Part shown: positions 15,765-24,090 of the stretch, one piece after another
How positions within the stretch are numbered: position 1 is the first letter of the stretch
Layout: each line of letters starts with the position of its first letter
Source: Hoyosella subflava DQS3-9A1
GTDB lineage: Bacteria > Actinomycetota > Actinomycetes > Mycobacteriales > Mycobacteriaceae
Assembly: GCF_000214175.1 (NCBI RefSeq)
Contig: NC_015564.1
Span: forward strand, 3,038,001 to 3,102,000
Direction of reading: 5' to 3'
Length of the DNA: 64,000 nucleotides
The notes under the pieces: model-generated
What the model saw: the letters and a program-made list of their open reading frames with translations, nothing else
Databases searched by the model: none
What the model was told of the DNA's origin: nothing
Made by a program: the position numbers and the translations under genes

Positions 15765-16394
15765 TCAGCGGGATTCGCCCATCCCTGAGGTTCCTGCCGA
15801 AATCATCATGGGATTGTGCAGGTCATAGTAGGTGACCTTGCCCATGATCCGTTCTTCTTCCTGCATCAGTTCGCGCAGGTCGTCGGGTACCTCCATCTTT
15901 TCGTGCTCGCGCGCTTCCGCCTCGGACCGGAAGTAAACTGCCTCGATGTAGCCGTCCTCGCCGTACGTGCCAAAAGTCCCGCCGATGATCTCGGGCCTCA
16001 CTTCGTGTAGGCGAGATCCATTCTGGGTGAGTAGTTCGCGCATTCGATGTGCATCCGTTGTGTGCCCCTCGAGGACCTGTACAAATCCCGCATCGTCGGA
16101 ACCGCCGTCAAGCCACATCGTGACGTCGGGACAGTCCATGAACGTGACGGGCCCCTCGAAGCACCGCTCGCATTCCGCCCACCACTCACCTTGTTCCGGG
16201 CGGGAACTGTTGCGCCGTGCGGCGTCCTCGGATTCAAATCTGACCATGCACAAGAACGTGCCATCGTCACTGAGGCCGCACGTGCTGCCCAGATAGCCAT
16301 CTGCACCTGGACGCAATTCCTCTGACCAGCGATCCATGCAGCGGCGAAGACCGTCCTCATCAGCTACTTTGCCCTGAAATACCTGGAGAAACAT
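15765..16394 (-). CDS. Two-repeat dimeric alpha/beta-barrel-like protein, unknown function
   Basis: A 209-aa soluble protein with an internal duplication. Repeat one begins FLQVFQGKVADEDGLRRC and repeat two (~105) begins FVQVLEGHTTDAHRMREL; each then has a strand G(T/S).. DG.(F/I) and ends with E...F or E...I followed by P or K. This is the layout of NIPSNAP/ABM-type ferredoxin-like half-barrels, so the protein could form a barrel on its own. The open frame continues ~200 codons upstream, but that part is antisense to the DUF202 gene. The ATG at 16394 has a near-perfect AGGAGGG 5 nt upstream. Function not recognised. Confidence 0.8.
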   Translation of the reverse strand: MFLQVFQGKVADEDGLRRCMDRWSEELRPGADGYLGSTCGLSDDGTFLCMVRFESEDAARRNSSRPEQGEWWAECERCFEGPVTFMDCPDVTMWLDGGSDDAGFVQVLEGHTTDAHRMRELLTQNGSRLHEVRPEIIGGTFGTYGEDGYIEAVYFRSEAEAREHEKMEVPDDLRELMQEEERIMGKVTYYDLHNPMMISAGTSGMGESR

Positions 16395-16581
16395 CGATCC
16401 CTCCTCACGCGGGAGTGCCTTGCCCGCCGCGTGTGCGTGCGGTGGCCGTCCCGTCGCAGTCCACTGCCGGGCAACTCCGGTCAGCCATACGATCGCGGCC
16501 ACTGCACCGTCAATCCTTCGCCTGTACAAGTGCGAACGCAAGAGCAAGCCCACGCCGGCTTTGGTGGCATACTGACGCCTC

Positions 16582-16929
16582 ATGAGTGCACCACTCCGGC
16601 CTGACGAACGTTTCACGCTCGCCAGCGAACGCACCTTCCTCGCCTGGATGCGCACGTCGCTCGGACTGATGGTCGCAGGGATCGCGGTTATCCACGTGGT
16701 GCCGACATTCAGCACCCAGACCGTCCGCACCGTCATCGGCCTGGCGATGGTTTCACTCTCCTGTCTGGCTGCTGCCGAAGGGTTCCGGCGATGGCGGCAA
16801 GTCGCGAAGGCCCTCGAAAGCGGTGAGGAAGAGATGCCGGGCCCGCGCACGCTCGCAATCATCACCGTCGCTATTGTCGCGGTGGGCGTGGCGACCCTGA
16901 TTGCTATCGGCGCTGACCTCGTGACCTGA
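16582..16929 (+). CDS. DUF202 (YidH-like) small membrane protein
   Basis: A 115-aa protein with a short cytosolic N terminus carrying the family motif ASERTFLAWMRTSLGLMVAG (~14-33) and three hydrophobic segments (~22-40, ~50-65, ~92-112). DUF202 proteins are inner-membrane proteins of unknown function. It is divergent from the barrel-like gene (187 bp between starts) and 16 bp upstream of the HNH gene, so possibly co-transcribed with it. Confidence 0.85.
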   Translation: MSAPLRPDERFTLASERTFLAWMRTSLGLMVAGIAVIHVVPTFSTQTVRTVIGLAMVSLSCLAAAEGFRRWRQVAKALESGEEEMPGPRTLAIITVAIVAVGVATLIAIGADLVT

Positions 16930-16945
16930 CGGCTAGGCTGTCCTT

Positions 16946-18001
16946 GTGGCAAGCGGCGGATCAGCGATGGAGTTCGCTCAACGACTCGTCGCACTGGTGG
17001 AAACGGGACGACGGCAGTCCACCTACAAGCTCGCGACCATGATGGCCATCATGGATGTGTGCGTTGAGAACCAGCCACGCCCCGACGGGACGCTTGCCAT
17101 CCCGGTGCAGGAACTCGCGCATCGCGTTGTCGCGTATTACTGGCCGCAAGTACGCCCGTTCGCCGAGTACGGTCCGCTCCGCCAAAGCAAAAGCGCACCG
17201 CCAGTGATCCTCAAGTTAGTGGGTGACGCGCGCGAGCTTCTGCTCGACCGGGGTGTACGCACCCCCGAAGCGGCCCGGGAAGCGGAAGATCCCGACTACC
17301 TGAGAATGGTTCGGAGCGTGGAACTCATCCTCGCTAAGTACCCGTTGACCCATCTGCAGACCCCGACCCGCCAGCTCGCGCACTTGCGCAACGATTTTAT
17401 TTACGACGCGAGTGCATTCCACAACAACGTCACCCGGCGCGAACTGGAGCAACATGGCCCGCTCGTGCTCCGTCCGGGAGTAGCAGAGGCTCTTCGCGAC
17501 TTCGCGCCCCTGCTCAAACCGATGATCGAGATGGTCTGGGTCGGAGATGTTGTCGCGTGCAACCGTCAGGCGCTCGAGCACGACGACATCGCAGGGTTCC
17601 TCTTCGGCAGCGAGCGCTCGCACTTGCTTTCGCTGCGTAACCCGCTCCGGGAGCTTCAGGATGGGCGCTGCTTCTACTGCGACAGAATGCTCCCCGCCGA
17701 AGTTCATATCGATCATGTACTCCCCTGGTCGAAAGTTCCGATCGACGGAGTCGCGAATCTCGTCCTAGTCGACGCTGCCTGCAATCTCGACAAGTCCGCC
17801 ATGCTTCCCGTTCGCGTGCACGTAGACCGGGCTGTCACCAGACCGGCGGGGGACCTATCGTCGATAGCCGATCTGACCGGCCTCCCTGTGCTGAAAACCC
17901 GCACGGTCAATGCCGCGCGCGGCATCTACGGCACGCTGCCACCTGGGGTGCCGCTATGGCGTGCACCGAAGCAATACGCCCCTCACGGTAACCTCTCCTA
18001 G
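16946..18001 (+). CDS. HNH endonuclease domain protein
   Basis: A 351-aa protein with an HNH nuclease module at ~240-285: the zinc-type CFYC pair, HIDHVLPWS holding the catalytic His-Asp-His, and NLVLVDAACNLDKS with the Asn. The N-terminal ~220 residues are helical and contain QSTYKLATMMAIMDV, a segment I have seen in stand-alone HNH proteins from many bacteria; it has no named function. No methyltransferase or other defence gene is adjacent. Start is GTG at 16946; an in-frame ATG at 16967 is an equal alternative because neither has a strong Shine-Dalgarno. Confidence 0.85.
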   Translation: MASGGSAMEFAQRLVALVETGRRQSTYKLATMMAIMDVCVENQPRPDGTLAIPVQELAHRVVAYYWPQVRPFAEYGPLRQSKSAPPVILKLVGDARELLLDRGVRTPEAAREAEDPDYLRMVRSVELILAKYPLTHLQTPTRQLAHLRNDFIYDASAFHNNVTRRELEQHGPLVLRPGVAEALRDFAPLLKPMIEMVWVGDVVACNRQALEHDDIAGFLFGSERSHLLSLRNPLRELQDGRCFYCDRMLPAEVHIDHVLPWSKVPIDGVANLVLVDAACNLDKSAMLPVRVHVDRAVTRPAGDLSSIADLTGLPVLKTRTVNAARGIYGTLPPGVPLWRAPKQYAPHGNLS

Positions 18002-18032
18002 GGAACAGATCTGATCGAGGAGGAGGGGCCGC

Positions 18033-19142
18033 ATGCCGAGCGACACGCCTGATCCTGTCGTTCGCCGTGACGCAGCGAATCCCCCTACCACCAAAGACAT
18101 CCAGCGCTGGCGGCGCCACCTCGCGAACGAGCGCGCTGAGGCCGCGGTCTACCTCGACTTAGCGGACCGCCGCACTGGTGAGGAACGCGAGATCCTGCTC
18201 GCCCTCGCACACGCCGAGGGACGGCACGAAGCACACTGGCGCAACCTGCTTGGTGACCACGTCGGTATGCCGAAGCGCGGCGACCTCCGCACCCGGATGC
18301 TCGGACTGTTCGCGCGAAGGTTCGGCTCGGTGTTCGTGCTCGCGCTCATGCAGCGCGCCGAGAAACGGTCACCTTATGCGTCGGACATCGACGCGACCGA
18401 CGCGATGATGGCTGACGAACATATCCACGAAGAGGTAGTCCGCGCGCTGGCCACACGCGGGCGGAACCGGCTGTCCGGGACCTTCCGTGCGGCTGTGTTC
18501 GGTGCTAATGACGGGCTCGTCAGCAACCTCGCGCTCATTCTCGGCTTTGCCGGCAGCGGTGTCGACAACGAGGTCGTCCTGCTCGCAGGTCTCGCAGGTT
18601 TGCTCGCCGGGGCACTGTCGATGGGTGCCGGCGAATACATTTCCGTGCGTTCGCAGCGTGAGCTTCTCGACGCGTCGACCCCCAGCACAGAAACCCGCGA
18701 TGCTGTGCCGAAGCTCGACGTCCAAGAGAACGAGCTCGCATTGGTGTACCGGGCGCGTGGGATGTCCGCGGAGGACGCGGAAGCTCAGGCCGCAGAGGTT
18801 CTGCGCAGCCACAATTACGATGACAGCGCGGCCGCGCGCAGTTCCAGCGACACTCATGAGGCCGTGGGTACAGGTATCCGGGCAGCCGCGGCGAGCTTCG
18901 GCTTCTTCGCGTCAGGTGCCGTGATCCCCGTGCTGCCGTACCTGCTTGGGCTGCAGGGTCTCGCCGCGATCGTCACTGCGTGCATCCTCGTCGGTCTCGC
19001 GCTACTCACGACGGGTGTGATCGTGGGGCTGCTCTCAGGCGGCCCCCCGGTAAAGCGCGCACTGCGGCAGCTCGCCATTGGATATGGCGCCGCCGGGGCC
19101 ACCTACCTGCTCGGCCTTGGCTTCGGCACGACTATCGGGTGA
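18033..19142 (+). CDS. MbfA-like iron exporter (ferritin-like domain plus VIT1/CCC1 domain)
   Basis: A 369-aa fusion. The N-terminal ~135 residues form a ferritin-like helical bundle with ANERAEAAVY, ALAHAEGRHEAHW and MADEHIHEEV supplying Glu/His iron ligands. The rest is a CCC1/VIT1 membrane domain beginning FRAAVFGANDGLVSNLALILG (split at ~148), with MGAGEYISVRSQRE (~204-217) and three more hydrophobic segments. This layout is that of membrane-bound ferritin MbfA, which exports Fe(II). AGGAGG is 7-8 nt before the ATG. The 3' end overlaps the convergent antiporter gene by 11 bp. Confidence 0.88.
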   Translation: MPSDTPDPVVRRDAANPPTTKDIQRWRRHLANERAEAAVYLDLADRRTGEEREILLALAHAEGRHEAHWRNLLGDHVGMPKRGDLRTRMLGLFARRFGSVFVLALMQRAEKRSPYASDIDATDAMMADEHIHEEVVRALATRGRNRLSGTFRAAVFGANDGLVSNLALILGFAGSGVDNEVVLLAGLAGLLAGALSMGAGEYISVRSQRELLDASTPSTETRDAVPKLDVQENELALVYRARGMSAEDAEAQAAEVLRSHNYDDSAAARSSSDTHEAVGTGIRAAAASFGFFASGAVIPVLPYLLGLQGLAAIVTACILVGLALLTTGVIVGLLSGGPPVKRALRQLAIGYGAAGATYLLGLGFGTTIG

Positions 19143-20814
19143 CGGGACCCGCAGCACCATCCTCATCGTCTCGCCGCCGCTCGAGCTCCACGATCATTTC
19201 TGCCAGTGAGTTCGCGGTGGTCGTCGCCGCGAAGTCGAAAGGCTCGAGCACGATATCCGCGCCTGAGCGCTGTAACTCCATCGCGTCGCGCATGGTGTGC
19301 GCGGTCAGTGCGACACAGCCGCGGTAATCGTGGTGGCGCAGTCCGTGCAGTAGCGCTTTGTTGGTGTCCAGCAGCGGGACACTGCTGACCACACATTTCG
19401 CCCGGCTCAATGGAAGGGTCTCGAGGAAGTGTATGTCTTCGGCACTCCCGAACACGGCTGTCACGTTCGGCCGTTCGTTCTTCTCGACCCGGTACGGGTC
19501 GAAGTCGACCGCGAGGACCCGCCATCCGGATTGGCCGAGCCGGTCCGCTACGTGCCCGCCGAAGCGTCCGAGCCCGTACAGGATGACGTCCGTGTCCGAC
19601 GGCGGGTCGGCGAGCGCCACTGTCCTCCCCTGAGTCCGGTCGAACACTTTCTCGAGCCACGGACCGATCTTGGCGTAGATCTGATGGGAGTACAGGATCA
19701 AGTACGTCGAGCCACCGATCGTGATGAGCCCGACGACGGTGATGAGGCTGACCGTCGCGTTAGAGATATGGCCAAGGCTGAGGCCTAAAGCGGCGAGAAT
19801 AAGCGAGAACTCGGAAATCTGGGCAACGGTGAGTCCCGCGAGGAAGCCGACCCTGACGGGATATCTCATCAGCGACATGATGATGATGACTATCAGTGGG
19901 TTTCCGATCAGCACGAACAGCGAGAAAATGGCGGCTCCGGTGAGCTGCGATCTCGCGTCGGTGAACTCGAGCTGCGATCCCAGCGCGAGGAAGAAAAACA
20001 GAAGCAGGAAATCGCGCAGGCTGACGAGCCGCGCGCCAAGCGCGTCACGGTATGGCGTAGACGCGAGAGATACGCCGGCGAGGAATGCACCCACTTCTGA
20101 ACTGAAGCCGAGCCAGTCGCTGAACGCCGCAACTGCCACTGCGTACGCCACACCGAACAGCACGAGAAGTTCCTGTGACTGGGCGATGCTTCTGATCAGC
20201 GTGGGGATCACGAACTTCATCAGCAGAGCAATGCCGATGAGGAGACCAAGCCCCTTCGCCAGGACCTCGCCGACACCCAGCGCGAGATTGTCGGTGCCTT
20301 CCTGACCGAACGCTGTCAACCCGATCATGACGAGGACGACAACAATGTCCTGCACAATCAGGAACCCGACTGCGATGCGGCCATGGAGCTGCTCGAGTTC
20401 CCGCTTGTCCGAGAGCAGCTTGACGATGATGATCGTGGACGAGAATGTCAGAGCCACAGCGACATAGATCGCGGTGACGGTGTCCATGCCCAGCGCGATC
20501 GCGATGAAATAGCCGACCACCGACGTGAATGCGACCTGCCCAAGCCCCGTGGCAAGCGCGATTGGGCCGGTAGTCCTAATCAGGTGCAGATCGAGTTTCA
20601 GCCCGACGAGAAACAGCAGAATGGCGATACCGAGATGCGCAAGCAGTTCCACCGTCCCGTCGGAAGTCACCCATCCGAGACCGACGGGCCCGACCAGGAT
20701 GCCGACACCGATGAACGCGACGATGAGGGGCTGCTTGAGGCGCACAGCAAAAAGCGCGACGACCGCGGCAATAGCGAGCACGGCTGCGATGAGTGAGAAG
20801 TCGTGCAGGTCCAT
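19132..20814 (-). CDS. CPA2-type monovalent cation/proton antiporter with RCK domain
   Basis: A 560-aa KefB/KefC-type transporter: ~12 membrane segments (1-380) with the CPA2 core, then a cytosolic TrkA-N/RCK domain starting VILYGLGRFGGHVADRLG (~412-429), whose GxGxxG binds NAD(H). It probably exchanges K+ or Na+ for H+. It ends 11 bp inside the convergent MbfA-like gene. The RCK domain lacks an obvious C-terminal RCK-C part, so regulation is by the nucleotide-binding domain only. Start ATG at 20814 begins directly with the hydrophobic segment. Confidence 0.92.
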   Translation of the reverse strand: MDLHDFSLIAAVLAIAAVVALFAVRLKQPLIVAFIGVGILVGPVGLGWVTSDGTVELLAHLGIAILLFLVGLKLDLHLIRTTGPIALATGLGQVAFTSVVGYFIAIALGMDTVTAIYVAVALTFSSTIIIVKLLSDKRELEQLHGRIAVGFLIVQDIVVVLVMIGLTAFGQEGTDNLALGVGEVLAKGLGLLIGIALLMKFVIPTLIRSIAQSQELLVLFGVAYAVAVAAFSDWLGFSSEVGAFLAGVSLASTPYRDALGARLVSLRDFLLLFFFLALGSQLEFTDARSQLTGAAIFSLFVLIGNPLIVIIIMSLMRYPVRVGFLAGLTVAQISEFSLILAALGLSLGHISNATVSLITVVGLITIGGSTYLILYSHQIYAKIGPWLEKVFDRTQGRTVALADPPSDTDVILYGLGRFGGHVADRLGQSGWRVLAVDFDPYRVEKNERPNVTAVFGSAEDIHFLETLPLSRAKCVVSSVPLLDTNKALLHGLRHHDYRGCVALTAHTMRDAMELQRSGADIVLEPFDFAATTTANSLAEMIVELERRRDDEDGAAGPVTR

Positions 20815-21022
20815 CTAAGCCCTTCGATCATGAGCAGGATGCTCCTTCTACCTTCGCATAGTCGGGCGAGGACGGGGGAAGCTGACCTACCGGACTTTGC
20901 GGACACAGACCGAAACGCTGGGTTAACGATGCCGGACTCACATGCGGAAAACGTTGTGTACCAGCAACGTGAATGCCAAGATCACACCATGTCACGTCAC
21001 CAGCGACGAAGCGGGGCTCCCT

Positions 21023-22279
21023 GTGCCTGATCAGAGATCCTCACCAGTTCCGGAAGTGGCCGAGGCTGCGGGCGTGGTCGACCTGCAACGGACGAGCGCC
21101 CCACGACGGGCACGCCACCGCGGCGACTTCATCGGCGAAGGCGGCCGCTGGGTCGCAACCTGGAGCTTACGGCTGATCCTGTTCGCTGCCGCCGCGTACA
21201 TCGTGGGCTGGGTTGTCGGACGAATGTGGGTGATCGCGCTGCCGGTTGCGCTGGCCGTCATCGTGTCGACTGTGCTGTGGCCGATCGCCGGCTGGCTGTA
21301 CCGGCACCACGTTCCCGCGGCGCTCGCGTCGATGATCAGCCTGCTCGTCGCGTTCGGGGTTTTTGGCGGCCTGATTGCCTCGATCGTGCCGTCGATCGTC
21401 GACGATGCGCCAGCGCTCGCTGAGCAAGCCGAAGAGGGCATCCTCAGTATTCAGGAATGGATCTCAGGTCCGCCGCTGAATATCGAGCCCGAGCAGCTCA
21501 ACGAATACGTGCAGGCCGTCGCGGGTGTGCTGCAAGAAAGCTCAGACCGCATCGCCTCCGGCGTCTTCGTCGGTCTCGGGGCCGCCACGTCGATTCTCAT
21601 CACCCTTGTGCTCTCCCTGGTGCTGACTTTCTTCTTCCTCAAGGATGGGCTGCGCTTTCTCCCCTGGTTCCTGCGTTCAACCGGCGGGCCGGGCGCACAC
21701 CACGTCGCTGAGGTCCTCCGGCGTCAGTGGAAAACACTCGCCGGCTTCATTCGGGCTCAAGCGATCGTCAGCTTCGTCGATGCGTTCTTCATCTGGATCG
21801 GCCTGATTGTGATGGGGGTTCCACTCGCGAACGCCCTCGCGATCATCACCTTCATCGCGGGGTTCGTACCTATTGTTGGTGCGTTCGTCGCTGGTGCACT
21901 GGCGGTGCTGGTCGCGCTTGTCGCGAATGGACTCGTTAACGCCCTCATCGTGCTCGGCATCATCGTCGCGGTTCAGCAACTCGAGAGCAACATCCTGCAG
22001 CCAATTTTGCAGAGCCGCTCGATGAATTTGCATCCGGTTGTGGTGCTCCTGTCCGTCACCGCGGGCGCTCGGCTGTTCGGCATCGTCGGGGCGTTCCTCG
22101 CAGTCCCCGTCGCCGCGATGGTCGCAGTGGCCGTCCGTTACGTCGGTGAGGTTCTCGACGAGAAGACCGCGGACGAGACTAGGCACCTCCAAGGTACTGA
22201 TGACGATGTAGGGCCAGATGATGTAGGGCCTGGCGAGGCCGAGGACGTTGCCGAGTCAGGTTCGTCCCCTCGTAGCTGA
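21023..22279 (+). CDS. AI-2E (PerM-like) family transporter
   Basis: Integral membrane protein of 418 aa with the layout of the AI-2E/PerM family: two N-terminal segments (~52-90), a third, an amphipathic extracytoplasmic loop (~130-185), then five more with the GFVPIVGAFVAG (~305-316) and QQLESNILQPILQSRSMNLHP (split; ~340-360) landmarks. Substrates of most members are unknown; some are Na+(Li+)/H+ antiporters. GTG at 21023, after GAAGCGGGG, is preferred to the first in-frame ATG at 20942 because the added residues look non-native and span an inverted repeat (ACGTTG 20951-20956 / CAACGT 20965-20970). The C terminus is acidic with a DDVGPDDVGPGE repeat. Confidence 0.85.
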   Translation: MPDQRSSPVPEVAEAAGVVDLQRTSAPRRARHRGDFIGEGGRWVATWSLRLILFAAAAYIVGWVVGRMWVIALPVALAVIVSTVLWPIAGWLYRHHVPAALASMISLLVAFGVFGGLIASIVPSIVDDAPALAEQAEEGILSIQEWISGPPLNIEPEQLNEYVQAVAGVLQESSDRIASGVFVGLGAATSILITLVLSLVLTFFFLKDGLRFLPWFLRSTGGPGAHHVAEVLRRQWKTLAGFIRAQAIVSFVDAFFIWIGLIVMGVPLANALAIITFIAGFVPIVGAFVAGALAVLVALVANGLVNALIVLGIIVAVQQLESNILQPILQSRSMNLHPVVVLLSVTAGARLFGIVGAFLAVPVAAMVAVAVRYVGEVLDEKTADETRHLQGTDDDVGPDDVGPGEAEDVAESGSSPRS

Positions 22280-22395
22280 ACTGTCCGCGCCATCCGCCGG
22301 TGTTCAGTAGCCTTACTATCCAGGCCACTAACGGGGTTATCCCCGCTTGGGTCCAGCGTGCAAGCTGAGTTACAACGAGGTATTCAGGTGACTGT

Positions 22396-23418
22396 ATGAC
22401 GGCGTCGATTGGCCCCCGAAGTGCGCGTTTATTTGCCCGAACCGCGGATGCGGTGTTAGAGGGCAGCGTGGTAGGCGGTTTTTCGCGGATTGGTTTCGCG
22501 GCCCGCAGGCTGCTTCCGGCGTGGCCGGACGACCCCCAGTCAGGCGCGCTGCGCGACCGGACAGCGCTCGTTACCGGAGCGGGATCCGGTATCGGTGCTG
22601 CGACCGCGCTGGGGCTCGCCAAATTGGGTGCGCGCGTGCTGCTTTGCGTCAGGTCACAGGAAAAGGGCGACGCCGCGGAACAAGCGATCCGTGCTGAACT
22701 GCCGGGCGCGAACATAGCCACCGTTATCTGCGACGTGTCCGACCTCGCGTCGGTACGCAAAGCCGGCCGGGACATCATCTCCCAGGAACCGCGCCTCGAT
22801 GTTGTTGTGCACAACGCTGGGGTGCTGCCGTCACACCGTGAAGAAAGCGCAGACGGCCACGAAATCACTCTCGCGACGCACGTGCTGGGTCCGATCCTGC
22901 TCACCGAGGTAGCCAGACCCGCGCTCCGGGCGTCCGGAAAAGGCCGGGTCATCTTCGTGTCATCGGGCGGGATGTATACGCAGCGCCTGCCTGTTGAGGA
23001 TCCTGAGTATCTGTCAGGGACTTACAAAGGCGCCACCGCCTACGCTCGCACCAAGCGCATGCAAGTTGCGCTTACTCCTCTGCTGGCGCAACGCTGGGGC
23101 CCGGAGGGTACTGACGTTCATTCGATGCATCCCGGCTGGGCAGACACGCCGGGCGTCGTCGACGCGCTGCCCGGGTTCCACAAGGTCATGAAGCCGTTGC
23201 TGCGTGACGCTGAGTCGGCCGCGGACACCATTGTGTGGCTCGCTGCGTCACAGCCTCCGCCTCCGCCGGGACGGTTCTGGCATGACCGGCGTTCACGCGC
23301 AGCGCACCGACTGCCCGGCACGCATCAGTCCGCAGAGGACGTCATCCGGTTATGGCGGTATTGTGCCCAAGCACTTGACCTCAACGTTGACGATGCCGAT
23401 CTCGGCGAGGGTTGCTAA
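22396..23418 (+). CDS. SDR family NAD(P)-dependent oxidoreductase
   Basis: A classical short-chain dehydrogenase of 340 aa with a 50-residue N-terminal extension before the Rossmann fold. TGAGSGIG (~60-67) binds the nucleotide, HNAG (~139-142) is the structural motif, and SS plus YARTK (~215-219) supply the catalytic Ser-Tyr-Lys. The C terminus runs RFWHDRRSRAAHRLPG, like retinol-dehydrogenase-type actinobacterial SDRs. It ends 13 bp before the left inverted repeat of the IS607-type element; length and domain content appear complete, so the insertion probably did not disrupt it. Confidence 0.9.
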   Translation: MTASIGPRSARLFARTADAVLEGSVVGGFSRIGFAARRLLPAWPDDPQSGALRDRTALVTGAGSGIGAATALGLAKLGARVLLCVRSQEKGDAAEQAIRAELPGANIATVICDVSDLASVRKAGRDIISQEPRLDVVVHNAGVLPSHREESADGHEITLATHVLGPILLTEVARPALRASGKGRVIFVSSGGMYTQRLPVEDPEYLSGTYKGATAYARTKRMQVALTPLLAQRWGPEGTDVHSMHPGWADTPGVVDALPGFHKVMKPLLRDAESAADTIVWLAASQPPPPPGRFWHDRRSRAAHRLPGTHQSAEDVIRLWRYCAQALDLNVDDADLGEGC

Positions 23419-23430
23419 CTGTTGCGGGTC

Positions 23431-23448
23431 GAGTGGTCGTTAGTGGTC
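23431..23448 (+). repeat. Left inverted repeat of the IS607-type element
   Basis: GAGTGGTCGTTAGTGGTC, matching the right copy at 15 of 18 positions. It also contains a direct half-repeat (GTGGTC twice), a likely recombinase binding array. Confidence 0.65.
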
Positions 23449-23502
23449 TTTAACGCGTTTGAGCGATCAAACTTGTCAGTGGTGTGCGGTACAACCGAAC
23501 AC

Positions 23503-24090
23503 ATGAACTTAGCGACGTGGGCACAGCGCAACGGCGTTGCGCGTGTGACCGCGTATCGCTGGTTTCGCTCTGGCTCGCTCCCGGTCCCGGCCCGCAAGGC
23601 CGGCGGCCTGATCCTGGTCGGCGATCCCACCACTAACACGCAATCGCATGGCCGGACAGCGGTGTATGCGGGGGTGTCGTCAGCGGATCAAAAGGCCGGC
23701 CTCGATCGTCAGGTCGCACGAGTTACAGCGTGGGCCGCGAGTGAGCGGATCGGCGTCGGCAAGGTCGTCACTGAGGTCGGATCAGCGCTGAACGGGCACC
23801 GTGGAAAGTTCCTCGCCTTGCTGCGAGACCCGATTGTCACACGGATCGTGGTCGAACACCGTGACCGGTTCTGCCGGTTCGGATCGGAGTACGTCCAGGC
23901 CGCGCTCGCAGCGAACGGCGGCGCGCTGGTCGTGGTCGATTCGTGCGAGGTGGACGACGACCTTGTGCGGGATATGACCGAAATTCTGACGTCGATGTGT
24001 GCGCGGTTGTATGGCAAACGCGCTGCCGTTCACCGCGCCAAGCGAGCGGTAGCGGCGACTGCTGATGACACTTCCGGCCGGGTGGCGTGA
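23503..24090 (+). CDS. tnpA: IS607 family serine recombinase TnpA
   Basis: A 195-aa transposase with a MerR-like N-terminal helix-turn-helix (LATWAQRNGVARVTAYRWF, ~3-21) that binds the ends, followed by a serine-recombinase domain. The nucleophile motif reads YAGVSSADQ (~55-63) where the family has YARVSSxDQ, so the conserved arginine next to the catalytic serine is glycine. Downstream EHRDRFCRFG (~123-132) carries the other arginines. The ATG at 23503 gives the family start; the frame is open upstream but unlike the family. The R-to-G change may make the enzyme weak or dead. Confidence 0.9.
   Translation: MNLATWAQRNGVARVTAYRWFRSGSLPVPARKAGGLILVGDPTTNTQSHGRTAVYAGVSSADQKAGLDRQVARVTAWAASERIGVGKVVTEVGSALNGHRGKFLALLRDPIVTRIVVEHRDRFCRFGSEYVQAALAANGGALVVVDSCEVDDDLVRDMTEILTSMCARLYGKRAAVHRAKRAVAATADDTSGRVA

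Noticed and set aside
16395-16994. Upstream extension of the barrel-like protein across the DUF202 gene
   Set aside because: The ATG at 16394 has AGGAGGG and starts the domain; the extension is antisense to DUF202.
23419-23430. Truncation of the SDR gene by the insertion sequence
   Set aside because: The SDR has full fold length and its stop precedes the left repeat by 12 bp.
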